Source of the DNA: Actinomycetes bacterium
GTDB lineage: Bacteria > Actinomycetota > Coriobacteriia > WRKU01 > WQUG01
Length of the DNA stretch: 64,000 nucleotides
Reading direction: 5' to 3'
Assembly: GCA_031272275.1 (NCBI GenBank)
Contig: JAISUC010000009.1
Span: 1 to 64,000 of the forward strand
In this document: piece by piece, positions 40,308-48,346 of the stretch
How positions within the stretch are numbered: position 1 is the stretch's first letter
How the letters are laid out: the number at the start of each line of letters is the position of its first letter
Notes under the pieces: model-generated
Database searches by the model: none
What the model was told of the DNA's origin: nothing
Seen by the model: the letters and a program-made list of their open reading frames with translations, nothing else
Position numbers and translations under genes: made by a program

Positions 40308-41884
40308 TGCCGGTCGTCGACTTTTTCCAGAATCTGGTCGGCCTGCTGTCATTCAGCAACCTGACCTACCTGGTCCTGTTGGCGCTTGCCGCCATCGTGT
40401 ACTATTGCCTGCCGGGTCCGCGCACGCGCGGCACCTGGCTGTTGCTGCTGGGGCTCTTGGTTTTCATGCTGTTCACACCGGCGGCACTGTGGGTCATCGT
40501 GCTGGTGACGCTGCTGGGATGGGGTTTCGGGCTGCTGCTGGATCGAATGGGCGCGGCAGATACGGACACACAACGAGAACGGGGGAGTACGTCCCGACGT
40601 CGTGCTGTGTTCATCGTCGCCATTCTGGCGGTGTTGGCGTCCCTGTTGGTTCTGAAGTACGCGAACTTCGGCATTGATCTGGTCACGCGCGTGGCGCACC
40701 TGTTCGGCGCGGGCGCGAAAAACAGCCCGACTTTGAAGCTGTTGGCGCCGGTCGGGATTTCGTTTTGGACCTTTCAGTCGATCGCGTATCTGACCGATGT
40801 CTATTGGGGCAAAACGCAAGCGGTGAAAAACCTGTTCTGGTACAGCCTCAGCGTGCTGTTCTTCCCGATTTTGACGATGGGTCCCATCACGCGGGTGCAG
40901 GATCTGGTGGCACAGTTGTCGGTCAAGCATCGTTTTCACTATGAACGGATGCAATCGGGTCTGCTGCTGCTGGGCTGGGGCTTTTTCAAGAAACTGATGG
41001 TGGCAGACGCGCTGGCGGTGTTCGTGAACACGGTATTTGACAACCCACGGAACTATTCGGGGATGCAAAACGGGCTGGTGTTCGCGGTTGCCGCGGTGTT
41101 TTTTGCCATCCAGCTGTACTGTGATTTCTCGGGCTACACGGATATTGTGCGGGGATCTGCGCGCTTATTCGACATCGATCTGCCCCTGAACTTCCGCGCG
41201 CCGTACTTCAGCCGCAGCGTGGGGGAGTTTTGGCGTCGCTGGCACATCACGCTGATGGATTGGCTGCACGACTACGTGTGGCTGACGGTGCTCTACAGTC
41301 GTCCCGTGAAACGGCTGAAGCTGCGGACGCGCAAGTACCTGTCGGTCATGGTGACCTTTCTGGTGTCGGGGATCTGGCACGGTGCCGGCTTGACCTATGT
41401 GCTGTGGGGCGTCTTGAACGGCGGATACCAGGTGGCAGGCGAGGTCTTGAAACCGGTGGGGGATCGCATTGTCCGCCTGTTGCGGATTGATCGCGAGACC
41501 TTTGCGCACAAACTGTTTCAGACGCTGTTCACTTTCGGTCTGATTACGCTCGCTTGGGTGCTGTTCCGCGCGAATTCGCTGACGGATGCGGCATACATTG
41601 TGCCGCGTATGTTCATGCCGACCATCTGGATCTTCACCGACGGCACGATGACCGCCCAGGGCCTGGACTACATCCACCTGATGGTGGTGTTGCTGGCCAT
41701 CGTGGTGGTGTTCGTGTTCGAGTGGTTCAAACATGAACGCGCATTTGACGCCTATGTGTGGCTGTGTCGCCAGCACCTGCTGTTTCGCTGGGCGGTTTAC
41801 TACGGGCTGATATTCACCATCGTGATTTTCGGCCACTATGGCGGGGAGTATTCCGCCGCAGACTTCGTCTATTTCAAGTTCTGA
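40307..41884 (+). CDS. MBOAT-family O-acyltransferase (DltB/AlgI-like)
   Basis: The 525-residue polytopic membrane protein moves acyl groups to extracytoplasmic polymers. AlgI/DltB signatures are LLAPVGISFWTFQSIAYLTDVY, FFPILTMGPITRVQDL, YCDFSGYTDIVRG, LPLNFRAPYFSRSVGEFWRRWHITL and the catalytic His region VSGIWHGAGLTYVLWG. The first loop holds a family A repeat (40581-40596, RGSTSRRR). It starts on the last base of the wecB stop. With the upstream ACP it forms a carrier-acyltransferase pair; D-Ala or an acetyl/acyl group are possible donors. Confidence 0.92.
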   Translation: MPVVDFFQNLVGLLSFSNLTYLVLLALAAIVYYCLPGPRTRGTWLLLLGLLVFMLFTPAALWVIVLVTLLGWGFGLLLDRMGAADTDTQRERGSTSRRRAVFIVAILAVLASLLVLKYANFGIDLVTRVAHLFGAGAKNSPTLKLLAPVGISFWTFQSIAYLTDVYWGKTQAVKNLFWYSLSVLFFPILTMGPITRVQDLVAQLSVKHRFHYERMQSGLLLLGWGFFKKLMVADALAVFVNTVFDNPRNYSGMQNGLVFAVAAVFFAIQLYCDFSGYTDIVRGSARLFDIDLPLNFRAPYFSRSVGEFWRRWHITLMDWLHDYVWLTVLYSRPVKRLKLRTRKYLSVMVTFLVSGIWHGAGLTYVLWGVLNGGYQVAGEVLKPVGDRIVRLLRIDRETFAHKLFQTLFTFGLITLAWVLFRANSLTDAAYIVPRMFMPTIWIFTDGTMTAQGLDYIHLMVVLLAIVVVFVFEWFKHERAFDAYVWLCRQHLLFRWAVYYGLIFTIVIFGHYGGEYSAADFVYFKF

Positions 41885-41968
41885 CCACCCCCGCACAGAA
41901 ACCTGCGCCACGGGATCTTGTGTCGGGGTATCGGCACGTGCGCGGTCGAATGTTAATCCGGTGTTACG

Positions 41969-41994
41969 ATACCGCCCGAAAGGGCGGTATTTTG
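41969..41994 (+). terminator. Terminator after the MBOAT gene
   Basis: ATACCGCCC, loop GAAA, GGGCGGTAT and TTTT form an intrinsic terminator 85 bp past the stop. A family A repeat (42002-42016) follows directly. Confidence 0.85.
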
Positions 41995-42118
41995 ACGCGG
42001 AGGGACGCACTCCCCCGTACAATGATTGCGATGCATGTGTGTCACTGTGCATGCAAGCTAGCGTCGAAACTCATGGAACAGTGGAAGAACAGAAGAACAG
42101 AAGAAAAGGAGCGATGAG

Positions 42119-43456
42119 ATGACAAAAGTACCGGAAGATGTCAAGGCTGAAGCGATTGCGAAAATTCGCGAGGCCAATGTGGAGTTTATCCACCTGTGGT
42201 TTACCGACGTGCTGGGTTTTTTGAAGACCTTGGTGCTGTCGATTGACGAGCTGGACAACGCGATGACCGAGGGCATGGGCTTTGACGGCTCGTCCATTCA
42301 GGGTTTCGCGCGCATTTTCGAGTCCGACATGATTGCCCTGCCCGACCCGAATACGCTGCATATTCAAAAGTGGCGCCAAACGGACGAGAACATCGCGATT
42401 ATGTTCTGCAACATCGAGACGCCTGAGGGCGAGCCTTTCGAGGGCGACCCGCGTAACGTCTTGAAGGCGCAACTGAAGCGCGCGGCCGAGATGGGCTACA
42501 CCGTCTATCTGGGACCCGAGTGCGAGTTCTTTATCCTGTCCGACGACATCGACCCCGAGGTCATCGACCAGGCCGGGTATTTCGATCAGAGCGTGCGCGA
42601 CCTGGCATTCGACCTGCGCAGCGAAATTGTGAGCAAGCTTCGCAAGTTCGGCATCGAGGTCGAGTACAGCCACCACGAGGTCGCCCCCAGCCAGCACGAA
42701 ATCGACCTGCGCTACAAAGAGGCGCTGAAGATGGCAGACCAGGTCGTCATCTACAAGATGCTGGTTGCCGAGACCGCCGCGATCAACGGCTACCACGCGA
42801 CCTTTATGCCCAAGCCGCTGAACGGCGTGAACGGCAGCGGTATGCACGTGCACCAGTCGCTGTTCAAGGGCGACAGCAACGCTTTCTATGATCCGAACGG
42901 CAAGTTCCAGCTGTCCCAGACCGCACGTTACTATATCGGTGGTCTGCTGAAGCACGCGAGCGGTATTGCGCTGCTGACGAACCAGTGGGTCAACAGCTAC
43001 AAGCGCCTAGTCGCCGGTTTCGAGGCCCCGGTCTACATCAGCTGGGCGCACCTGAACCGCAGCGCGCTGGTTCGCGTGCCGCTGTACAAGCCCGGCAAGG
43101 AAAAGGCGACCCGCGTCGAGCTGCGCATGCCCGACCCGGCGTGTAACCCCTACCTGGCGTTCGCCGCGATGATCGCCGCCGGTCTGGACGGCATCGAGAA
43201 CAAGATCGAGCCGCCCGACGACATCGACTTCGACGCGTTCGCGCTGTCGGTCGAAGAGGTCAAGGCGCGCGGTATCGGCATCCTGCCGGGAGACCTGAAC
43301 CAGGCCATCGAGGCCTTTGACGCCGACGAGACCATCAAGGCCGCCATGGGCGAGCAGGTCACGACCTATCTGCTGGCGAACAAGCGCAAGGAATGGGATG
43401 ACTTCCGCACGCAGGTCACCCCGTGGGAGCTCGAGAACTACCTGCCCAAGCTGTAA
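42119..43456 (+). CDS. glnA: Glutamine synthetase type I
   Basis: The 445-residue enzyme makes glutamine from glutamate, ammonia and ATP. Key segments are MGFDGSSIQGF, GPECEFFI (metal ligands), the long PSQHEIDLRY stretch, NGSGMHVHQS, ATP/glutamate loop AGFEAPVYISWAHLNRSALVRVP and PACNPYLAFAAMIAAGLDGI. The C-terminal region lacks the adenylylation Tyr loop, so it is the short GSI-alpha type regulated by feedback. GAAAAGGAGCG precedes ATG 42119. It is monocistronic with a terminator 32 bp after the stop. Confidence 0.97.
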   Translation: MTKVPEDVKAEAIAKIREANVEFIHLWFTDVLGFLKTLVLSIDELDNAMTEGMGFDGSSIQGFARIFESDMIALPDPNTLHIQKWRQTDENIAIMFCNIETPEGEPFEGDPRNVLKAQLKRAAEMGYTVYLGPECEFFILSDDIDPEVIDQAGYFDQSVRDLAFDLRSEIVSKLRKFGIEVEYSHHEVAPSQHEIDLRYKEALKMADQVVIYKMLVAETAAINGYHATFMPKPLNGVNGSGMHVHQSLFKGDSNAFYDPNGKFQLSQTARYYIGGLLKHASGIALLTNQWVNSYKRLVAGFEAPVYISWAHLNRSALVRVPLYKPGKEKATRVELRMPDPACNPYLAFAAMIAAGLDGIENKIEPPDDIDFDAFALSVEEVKARGIGILPGDLNQAIEAFDADETIKAAMGEQVTTYLLANKRKEWDDFRTQVTPWELENYLPKL

Positions 43457-43487
43457 TCTGCGATGTGACGTGATGTCACTGCGCACA

Positions 43488-43515
43488 GGGGGCGGCCGAC
43501 AGGTCGCCCCCTTTT
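43488..43515 (+). terminator. Terminator after glnA
   Basis: GGGGGCG (43488-43494) pairs with CGCCCCC (43505-43511), followed by TTTT. Confidence 0.8.
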
Positions 43516-43580
43516 CGTCACTACGCGCAACCTTGCGCAGTTTCGCATCAGGATCGTCTCGTTTTTGTGCGTTGCGCCAC

Positions 43581-43609
43581 TTGCCGTCCGCCGTGAAACG
43601 TGTTAGGAT
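43581..43609 (+). promoter_or_regulatory. Promoter of rplJL
   Basis: TTGCCG (43581-43586), a 17-bp spacer and TAGGAT (43604-43609). It lies immediately upstream of the L10 leader. The 65 bp back to the glnA terminator show nothing else. Confidence 0.65.
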
Positions 43610-43627
43610 AGGCAGGCTTGAAAACTG

Positions 43628-43831
43628 AAACGTGTTTGCTGCCACAGACAGTCGGTTCCCGCAGCGGTGCGGGAATAATGAAACCGCCGCCGGTTTCGCC
43701 CACCGAGGTAGTCGTGATACGCCCGACGGGTCGGTCAGGATTCCTGAAAAACCCTAGGGCGGGGGAGTACGTCCCGACGTTTGCTCCCCCAACTTAACGG
43801 CCCTCGCAACTGTCACGCGAGGGTTTTTTCG
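43628..43831 (+). promoter_or_regulatory. Ribosomal protein L10 leader with attenuator
   Basis: The leader has the L10-binding landmarks GCTGCCACAGACAGTCGGT and CACCGAGGTAGTCGT and ends in the intrinsic terminator CCCTCGC/GCGAGGG with six T (43801-43831). L10(L12)4 binding would allow termination. GAAAAACCC (about 43746) can alternatively pair with GGGTTTTTTC of the terminator. A family A repeat (43761-43776, with CTCCCCC at 43784) sits between the binding region and the terminator. Confidence 0.88.
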
Positions 43832-43872
43832 TTTGTGTGGGCAAACACCCGATACGTGTGAAAGGAGGGTAT

Positions 43873-44394
43873 ATGCCTGCACAGTCAAAACTGGAAGTGG
43901 TCGCTGAAATCAAAGACCGGTTTACGGATGCCGGCTCGGTGCTGTTGGTCGACTATCGCGGCCTGAGCGTCAAAGCGGTTTCGGATCTGCGTCGCAAGAT
44001 CAAGGACGTGGACGCATCGATGGTGGTCTATAAGAACACGCTGACCGAAATCGCGATGCGCGAGCTCGCGCTGCCCAGCATGCACGCGCTGTTGGAAGGA
44101 CCGACGGCGTTTGTGTTCACGGGCGCCGACCCGGTCGCACCGGCCAAAGCGCTGGCGGATTTCGCGAAAGAGAATCCGGCACTGGAAATGAAGGGCGGCC
44201 TGGTGCAAAACCAGGTGATCGACGCCGATGGGTTGAAAGCGTTGGCTTCGCTGCCGTCGCGCGAAGAGCTGCTGGCCAAGCTGCTGGGGACGATTTCGAA
44301 CCCGCTGCGCGGTTTGGTCACCGTACTGTCCGGTCCGGCGCGTGGTTTGGTTACCGCGCTGGATGGTTTGCAGCAGCAGAAAGCGGCTGCCTGA
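43873..44394 (+). CDS. rplJ: Large ribosomal subunit protein L10
   Basis: The 173-residue stalk base protein has LEVVAEIKDRFTDAGSVLLVDYRGLSV, KNTLTEIAMRE and the C-terminal helix region that carries L7/L12 dimers. ATG 43873 follows GAAAGGAGGG; an upstream in-frame ATG at 43837 lies inside the leader and is rejected. It is regulated by the attenuating leader upstream and followed by rplL after 114 bp. Confidence 0.97.
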   Translation: MPAQSKLEVVAEIKDRFTDAGSVLLVDYRGLSVKAVSDLRRKIKDVDASMVVYKNTLTEIAMRELALPSMHALLEGPTAFVFTGADPVAPAKALADFAKENPALEMKGGLVQNQVIDADGLKALASLPSREELLAKLLGTISNPLRGLVTVLSGPARGLVTALDGLQQQKAAA

Positions 44395-44508
44395 GTTACT
44401 GTTGAACGTTGACGTGAAGTTGCATGCGCGGGGTCGGCTGTATGTCGCCCGGCGCCGAAACCGGACAGCATGCGTGCTGTTCGCCCAACAAGGAAAGGAG
44501 CCATCACC

Positions 44509-44892
44509 ATGGCCGTGTCAAAAGAAGAGATCATTGAAGCGTTAAAGGAAATGCCCGCGTTGGAGCTGTCCGAGCTGGTCAAGGAGCTCGAAGAGGTCTT
44601 TGGCGTGTCTGCTGCCGCCCCGATTGCGGTTGCCGCCGCCCCTGCCGCCGGTGGAGATGCCGGTGCCGCCGAGGAGGAGAAGGACAGCTTTGATGTCGTC
44701 CTGGAGGGCTTCGGCGATAACAAGATCGCCGTCATCAAGGTCGTCCGTGCCATCACCGGCCTGGGCCTGAAAGAGGCCAAGGAGCTGGTCGAGGGTGCGC
44801 CCAAGCCGATTCAGGAGGGCGTTGCCAAGGACAAGGCCGAAGAGATCAAGGGTCAGCTGGAGGAAGCCGGCGCAGCTGTCAGCCTCAAGTAA
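44509..44892 (+). CDS. rplL: Large ribosomal subunit protein L7/L12
   Basis: The 127-residue stalk protein recruits translation factors. The N-terminal dimerisation helix is [28 protein letters not shown], then an Ala/Gly hinge ([20 protein letters not shown]), then the globular domain [38 protein letters not shown] 44509 follows AAGGAAAGGAG. An intrinsic terminator lies 62 bp after the stop; between them is a short tandem repeat of a CTGAAGTAATT-type unit. Confidence 0.97.
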   Translation: MAVSKEEIIEALKEMPALELSELVKELEEVFGVSAAAPIAVAAAPAAGGDAGAAEEEKDSFDVVLEGFGDNKIAVIKVVRAITGLGLKEAKELVEGAPKPIQEGVAKDKAEEIKGQLEEAGAAVSLK

Positions 44893-44954
44893 TTGGGCTG
44901 AAGTAATTAGGCTGTAGTAATTGGCTGAAGCCATCGGGCTTCAGAGCGTTTTCG

Positions 44955-44981
44955 AAAAGGCGACCTCCGGGTCGCCTTTTT
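44955..44981 (+). terminator. Terminator after rplL
   Basis: AAAAGGCGACC, loop TCC, GGGTCGCC and TTTTT. A family A repeat (CGGGACGTGCTCCCCC, 44993-45008) follows. Confidence 0.9.
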
Positions 44982-45070
44982 CGTGCAGGGCGCGGGACGT
45001 GCTCCCCCGGTAAGGACCAAGACAGGTACAATAAAGACACTGATTTGCGGGTGGCACAAAGGAGGCAACC

Positions 45071-45373
45071 GTGGCTGAACCCTGTTGGAGACTGCGTGAA
45101 TGCGAGCCGGACATGAGCGAGAACTGTCTGCATGCCGTGACTGATTATGATATGTGTCCCACCAGGTGTCAATGGGCGACCTGTTATCGTGACCGGCATG
45201 TGCTGACAACCGACCCTGCGCTGTTGTTCGAACCCGATGTCGATCGCAGCCAGGCGCTGCGGCAAAGCTGCGTGTACTGCGAGCATTTTCTGTTGCACGG
45301 ACCGCGCAAACAGGCGCCGGCTGTGGCTGTGGCTGCGGACGCGGCTCCGGCTCCGGCGGATCAGACGGTATAG
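45071..45373 (+). CDS. Small Cys-rich protein upstream of selD
   Basis: The 100-residue protein starts at GTG 45071 with AAAGGAGG. Nine cysteines are spread as PCW, ECEP, ENCL, MCPTRCQWATC and SCVYCEHFLL, resembling small two-CW-type Cys-rich proteins thought to bind metal or Fe-S. The C-terminus is a plain Ala/Val/Pro tail. It ends 3 bp before selD, so they are co-transcribed. TACAAT near 45027 may be its -10. Context suggests a selenium-related or redox role; none is proven. Confidence 0.65.
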   Translation: MAEPCWRLRECEPDMSENCLHAVTDYDMCPTRCQWATCYRDRHVLTTDPALLFEPDVDRSQALRQSCVYCEHFLLHGPRKQAPAVAVAADAAPAPADQTV

Positions 45374-45376
45374 CCT

Positions 45377-46477
45377 GTGGCGGCACAGACCGACAAACGC
45401 GAGCGCATCCGTCTGACGCAGCTGTCGAGCAAGGCCGGTTGAGCAGCCAAATGGGGTCCGGGTGACCTCCAAACCGCGCTGGATGCGATGCTTGCGGACA
45501 GCGATGCCGCGTCCGCACTGACCGGCGAGCGCCTGATGCTGGGATTCGAAACCGCAGACGACGCGGCGGTGTATCGGCTGGGTGACAATGCGGCCGCGCT
45601 GCTGACGGTCGATTTCTTTACCCCCATCGTGGACGACCCCTATGATTTCGGCCGCATCACGGCAGCGAACGCCTTAAGCGACATCTATGCGATGGGCGGG
45701 CGTCCCCTGACCGCGCTGAACTTGCTGGCCTTTCCCTGTTCGCTGGGTCCCGATGTGGTGGGGCAGGTCTTGCGCGGTGGAGCTGCCGTCTGTGCGGCGG
45801 CCGACACGCTGATTGTGGGCGGACACACGATTGACGACGCCGAACCGAAATACGGCTTATCCGTGTTCGGTCTGGTCGCCCCCGACCGCGTGCTGTACAA
45901 CCGGGGAGCCCGTCCCGGCGACGCGATTGTCCTGACGAAACCGCTGGGCACCGGACTGGTGGGGACCGCGCTGAAACGGGGGGTATGGGCGGATACGGAC
46001 CCGCACGCACGGACCGCCATCGAGCAGATGGCGACGCTGAATCGTGCGGCGGCCGAAGCGCTGCAGGCCCTGCACGACCACGCGGGCGAGGCGGCACACG
46101 CCGGCACGGACGTCACCGGGTTCGGGGTAGCCGGACACCTGCACGAGATGGCGGCGGCTTCCGGGGTTTCGGCGACGCTCGATGTGCATGCGCTGCCGCT
46201 GCTGAGCGGTGTGCGCGAACTGTCGGCAGACGACGTCCGCCCCGGCAGGACGGCCGACCTGATTCGCTGGGTCGCCGGTTTCAGCGAATGGGATGGGCGC
46301 ATCACCGCCGCCGACCGCGATGTGTTTCAGGGAATCGTGTGCGACCCGCAGACATCAGGCGGGTTGTTGTTGGCGCTGCCGCCCAAGCTTGCGCGCCGGT
46401 ATTGCGGGCTGGTCGACGGTGCGCGCATCATCGGTGGTTTCACCCCAGGCCCCGCCGGCCACATCCTGTTCGTGTAA
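45377..46477 (+). CDS. selD: Selenophosphate synthetase, selenoprotein with in-frame UGA
   Basis: SelD makes selenophosphate, the Se donor for Sec-tRNA. GTG 45377 opens a frame reading RERIRLTQLSSKAG-U-AAKWGPGDL, with UGA at codon 22 (45440-45442) where other SelD proteins carry catalytic Cys or Sec. After it come the family motifs [36 protein letters not shown]-like segment, GGHTIDDAEPKYGL, LTKPLGTG, ADTDVTGFG-like TDVTGFGVAGHLHEM and DPQTSGGLL. The conserved part begins right at the UGA, so a start after it would lose the active site. A hairpin lies 10 nt downstream. 366 residues. Confidence 0.93.
45453..45470 (+). promoter_or_regulatory. Bacterial SECIS hairpin of selD
   Basis: GG-GGTC (45453-45458) pairs with GACC-U-CC (45464-45470) with one bulged U and loop CGGGT, starting 10 nt after the UGA. 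The spacing equals that in the hydrogenase gene. Confidence 0.65.
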
Positions 46478-46689
46478 CAAGGATGGCGTGATGCGACGCG
46501 TAGAAGTGCTACGCGAGCATCGCGGCGACGCCGTTAGACGGAGGCTCTCCGACAGGGCGATTCTGATGAGCACAGTTCAAGGATGTGCGAGGGAATGGAT
46601 CTGCGCCGAATGTTTTTCGTGTAACAAGGATGGCGTGATGCGACGCGTAGAAGTGCTACGCGAGCATCGCGGCGACGCCGTTAGACGGA
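46469..46689. repeat. Two direct 74-bp copies of family D, 147 bp apart
   Basis: 46469-46542 and 46616-46689 are identical over 74 bp. Copy 1 includes the last codon and stop of selD (TTCGTGTAA); copy 2 carries the same selD remnant. Each contains the hairpin CGCGTAG/CTACGCG. The reverse complement matches the family D unit at 36718 (TCCGTCT..CGGCG..GCGTA..TACGCG..CGCCATCC). The 73-bp spacer has no gene. Confidence 0.8.
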
Positions 46690-46704
46690 AAACAGACAAG
46701 CAGA

Positions 46705-46801
46705 TGGCGGAGGTGCGTAGGAGTCGAACCTACCCGAGAAGCTCTTCACCCCTCACAACGGTTTTGAAGACCGCGCCGCCCACCGGGACGGATCCACCTC
46801 C
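46705..46801 (-). tRNA. selC: tRNA-Sec (anticodon UCA)
   Basis: The minus strand reads GGAGGTGGATCC at the 5' end and GCACCTCCGCCA at the 3' end, giving the long acceptor stem and encoded CCA. The anticodon loop CTTCAAA contains UCA (46765-46767). A long variable arm (GAGGGGTGAAGAGCTTCTC) and the T-loop GGTTCGACTCC are present. About 97 nt, as expected for bacterial tRNA-Sec. It lies 27 bp after selB on the same strand, so selA-selB-selC may form one transcript. Confidence 0.96.
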
Positions 46802-46828
46802 AACTGCCTGCGCGTCCGCCGACGCAGC

Positions 46829-48346
46829 TTACTTCAGCACGCGCACCTCGCCGACGCGCCGCGTGATGCCGCGCGCGTCGAAATGTTCCAACACCGCAAT
46901 GGTGACTTTCCGCGACAGCCCCAGCGCATCGCGCAGTGCCGCCGCCCCCAAGCCGTCCGGGGCCGCCGCCAACGCCTCGCGCACCGTGGCTTCGGCCGCC
47001 ACCAGTGCCGCCGGCGCGAAATACAGGCTGCCCGCCAGTCTCACTATGCTACCACGGGTGACCCCGGCTCCCAGCGCGGCAGCCAACAGCTTCGCGTCCT
47101 CACACGCGAAATCGGCGGCCGTGCGCGGCTCGGGTGCGGCCCGCTCCAGCTCCGCGACTATTTTACTCAGGAGTGCGTCCCGCGCCGCATCCGCCGCCCG
47201 TCGTGCCTCCTGTTGGGCGGCATCGTCCCGGGCAGCAACGACGGGTTGAGCCGCCGCCTGTCGTTTCGGGGCTTCCCAGACTTCCAAGATGCTGCCGCCC
47301 CCGACTGTGCGTGCCGGCGAGGGTGCACGCAGAATAAAGCGATCCCCCACCACGGGGATAAGCGGTTCAAACAGGCGTAGGCGTGCTGCGGACGCGGTGT
47401 AATACAGCCTGCCCGTGACTTCGCGGCCGGCGTGGTGCACATGTAACAGGCCACCGCTTTTCACGACCCCGATCTCGTCGGGTAACAGTTCCAGCTTGAT
47501 ACGCAGCAGCGTTGCCGGCTTGCACAAACCGGTACGGCACAGCACGTCTCCGCGCGCGATGTCACCCACCGACGCGCCCACGACGTTTACCGCCACACGC
47601 TGTCCGGCGTATGCGGTATCCACCCCCTGACCGTGGACCTGCACCGCACGCACGCGGAGCTTTCTGCCCGCAGGCTGCAGCTCGGGCGTGTCACCGACAC
47701 CGATACGCCCCGACCACAGGGTGCCGGTGACCACGGTACCGGCACCGGCGATCGTGAACACCCGGTCTATCGGCAGGCGCATGTCCGCAGCCGTATCCGC
47801 ACCGGCGCCGTCGCCGTCTGCGGCGTCAATCATATCCACCACGGTCTGCAGTGCCGCCAGCAGCTCATCGCAGCCCTGACCGGTGACGCCGGACACGGCA
47901 ACCACGGCAGATCCCGCATATTCGGTCGTATCCAGCAGCTCTTCGATTTCCATACGCGCCAACTCCAGCGCGTCCGTATCCACCATGTCACATTTTGTCA
48001 GGGCGACGACCAGGTGCGGCACTTGCAACAGGCGCAAAATCGCCAGGTGTTCGATGGTCTGTGGCATCACGCCGTCGTCAGCTGCGACCACCAACAGCGC
48101 CACGTCGACTCCGACGGCACCTGCCACCATATGTTTGACGAACTTTTCGTGACCGGGTACGTCGACGACACCCAGGTGTCGCCCACTCGGCAACGCAAGG
48201 CGCGCAAAGCCCAACTCGATCGTAATACCGCGTCGCTTTTCTTCCGCCAGCCGGTCCGGGTCGGTCCCCGTCAGCTGCTTGATCAGCGTCGATTTGCCGT
48301 GGTCGATGTGACCTGCCGTTCCCAGTATCAGCGCGCGCTCAGGCAT
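46829..48346 (-). CDS. selB: Selenocysteine-specific elongation factor SelB
   Basis: SelB carries Sec-tRNA to UGA codons that have a SECIS hairpin. The 505-residue GTPase starts [23 protein letters not shown], then [24 protein letters not shown] and TKCDMVD; C-terminal winged-helix domains end [28 protein letters not shown]-like, which bind the SECIS. ATG 48346 overlaps the selA stop by 8 bp. The family length is 600 or more; this one is somewhat short in the winged-helix region. Confidence 0.95.
   Translation of the reverse strand: MPERALILGTAGHIDHGKSTLIKQLTGTDPDRLAEEKRRGITIELGFARLALPSGRHLGVVDVPGHEKFVKHMVAGAVGVDVALLVVAADDGVMPQTIEHLAILRLLQVPHLVVALTKCDMVDTDALELARMEIEELLDTTEYAGSAVVAVSGVTGQGCDELLAALQTVVDMIDAADGDGAGADTAADMRLPIDRVFTIAGAGTVVTGTLWSGRIGVGDTPELQPAGRKLRVRAVQVHGQGVDTAYAGQRVAVNVVGASVGDIARGDVLCRTGLCKPATLLRIKLELLPDEIGVVKSGGLLHVHHAGREVTGRLYYTASAARLRLFEPLIPVVGDRFILRAPSPARTVGGGSILEVWEAPKRQAAAQPVVAARDDAAQQEARRAADAARDALLSKIVAELERAAPEPRTAADFACEDAKLLAAALGAGVTRGSIVRLAGSLYFAPAALVAAEATVREALAAAPDGLGAAALRDALGLSRKVTIAVLEHFDARGITRRVGEVRVLK

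Noticed and set aside
46293-47249. 318-codon frame on the plus strand across selD, tRNA-Sec and selB
   Set aside because: It runs through the tRNA and antisense to selB, with Ser/Ala/Arg composition typical of shadow frames in GC-rich DNA.
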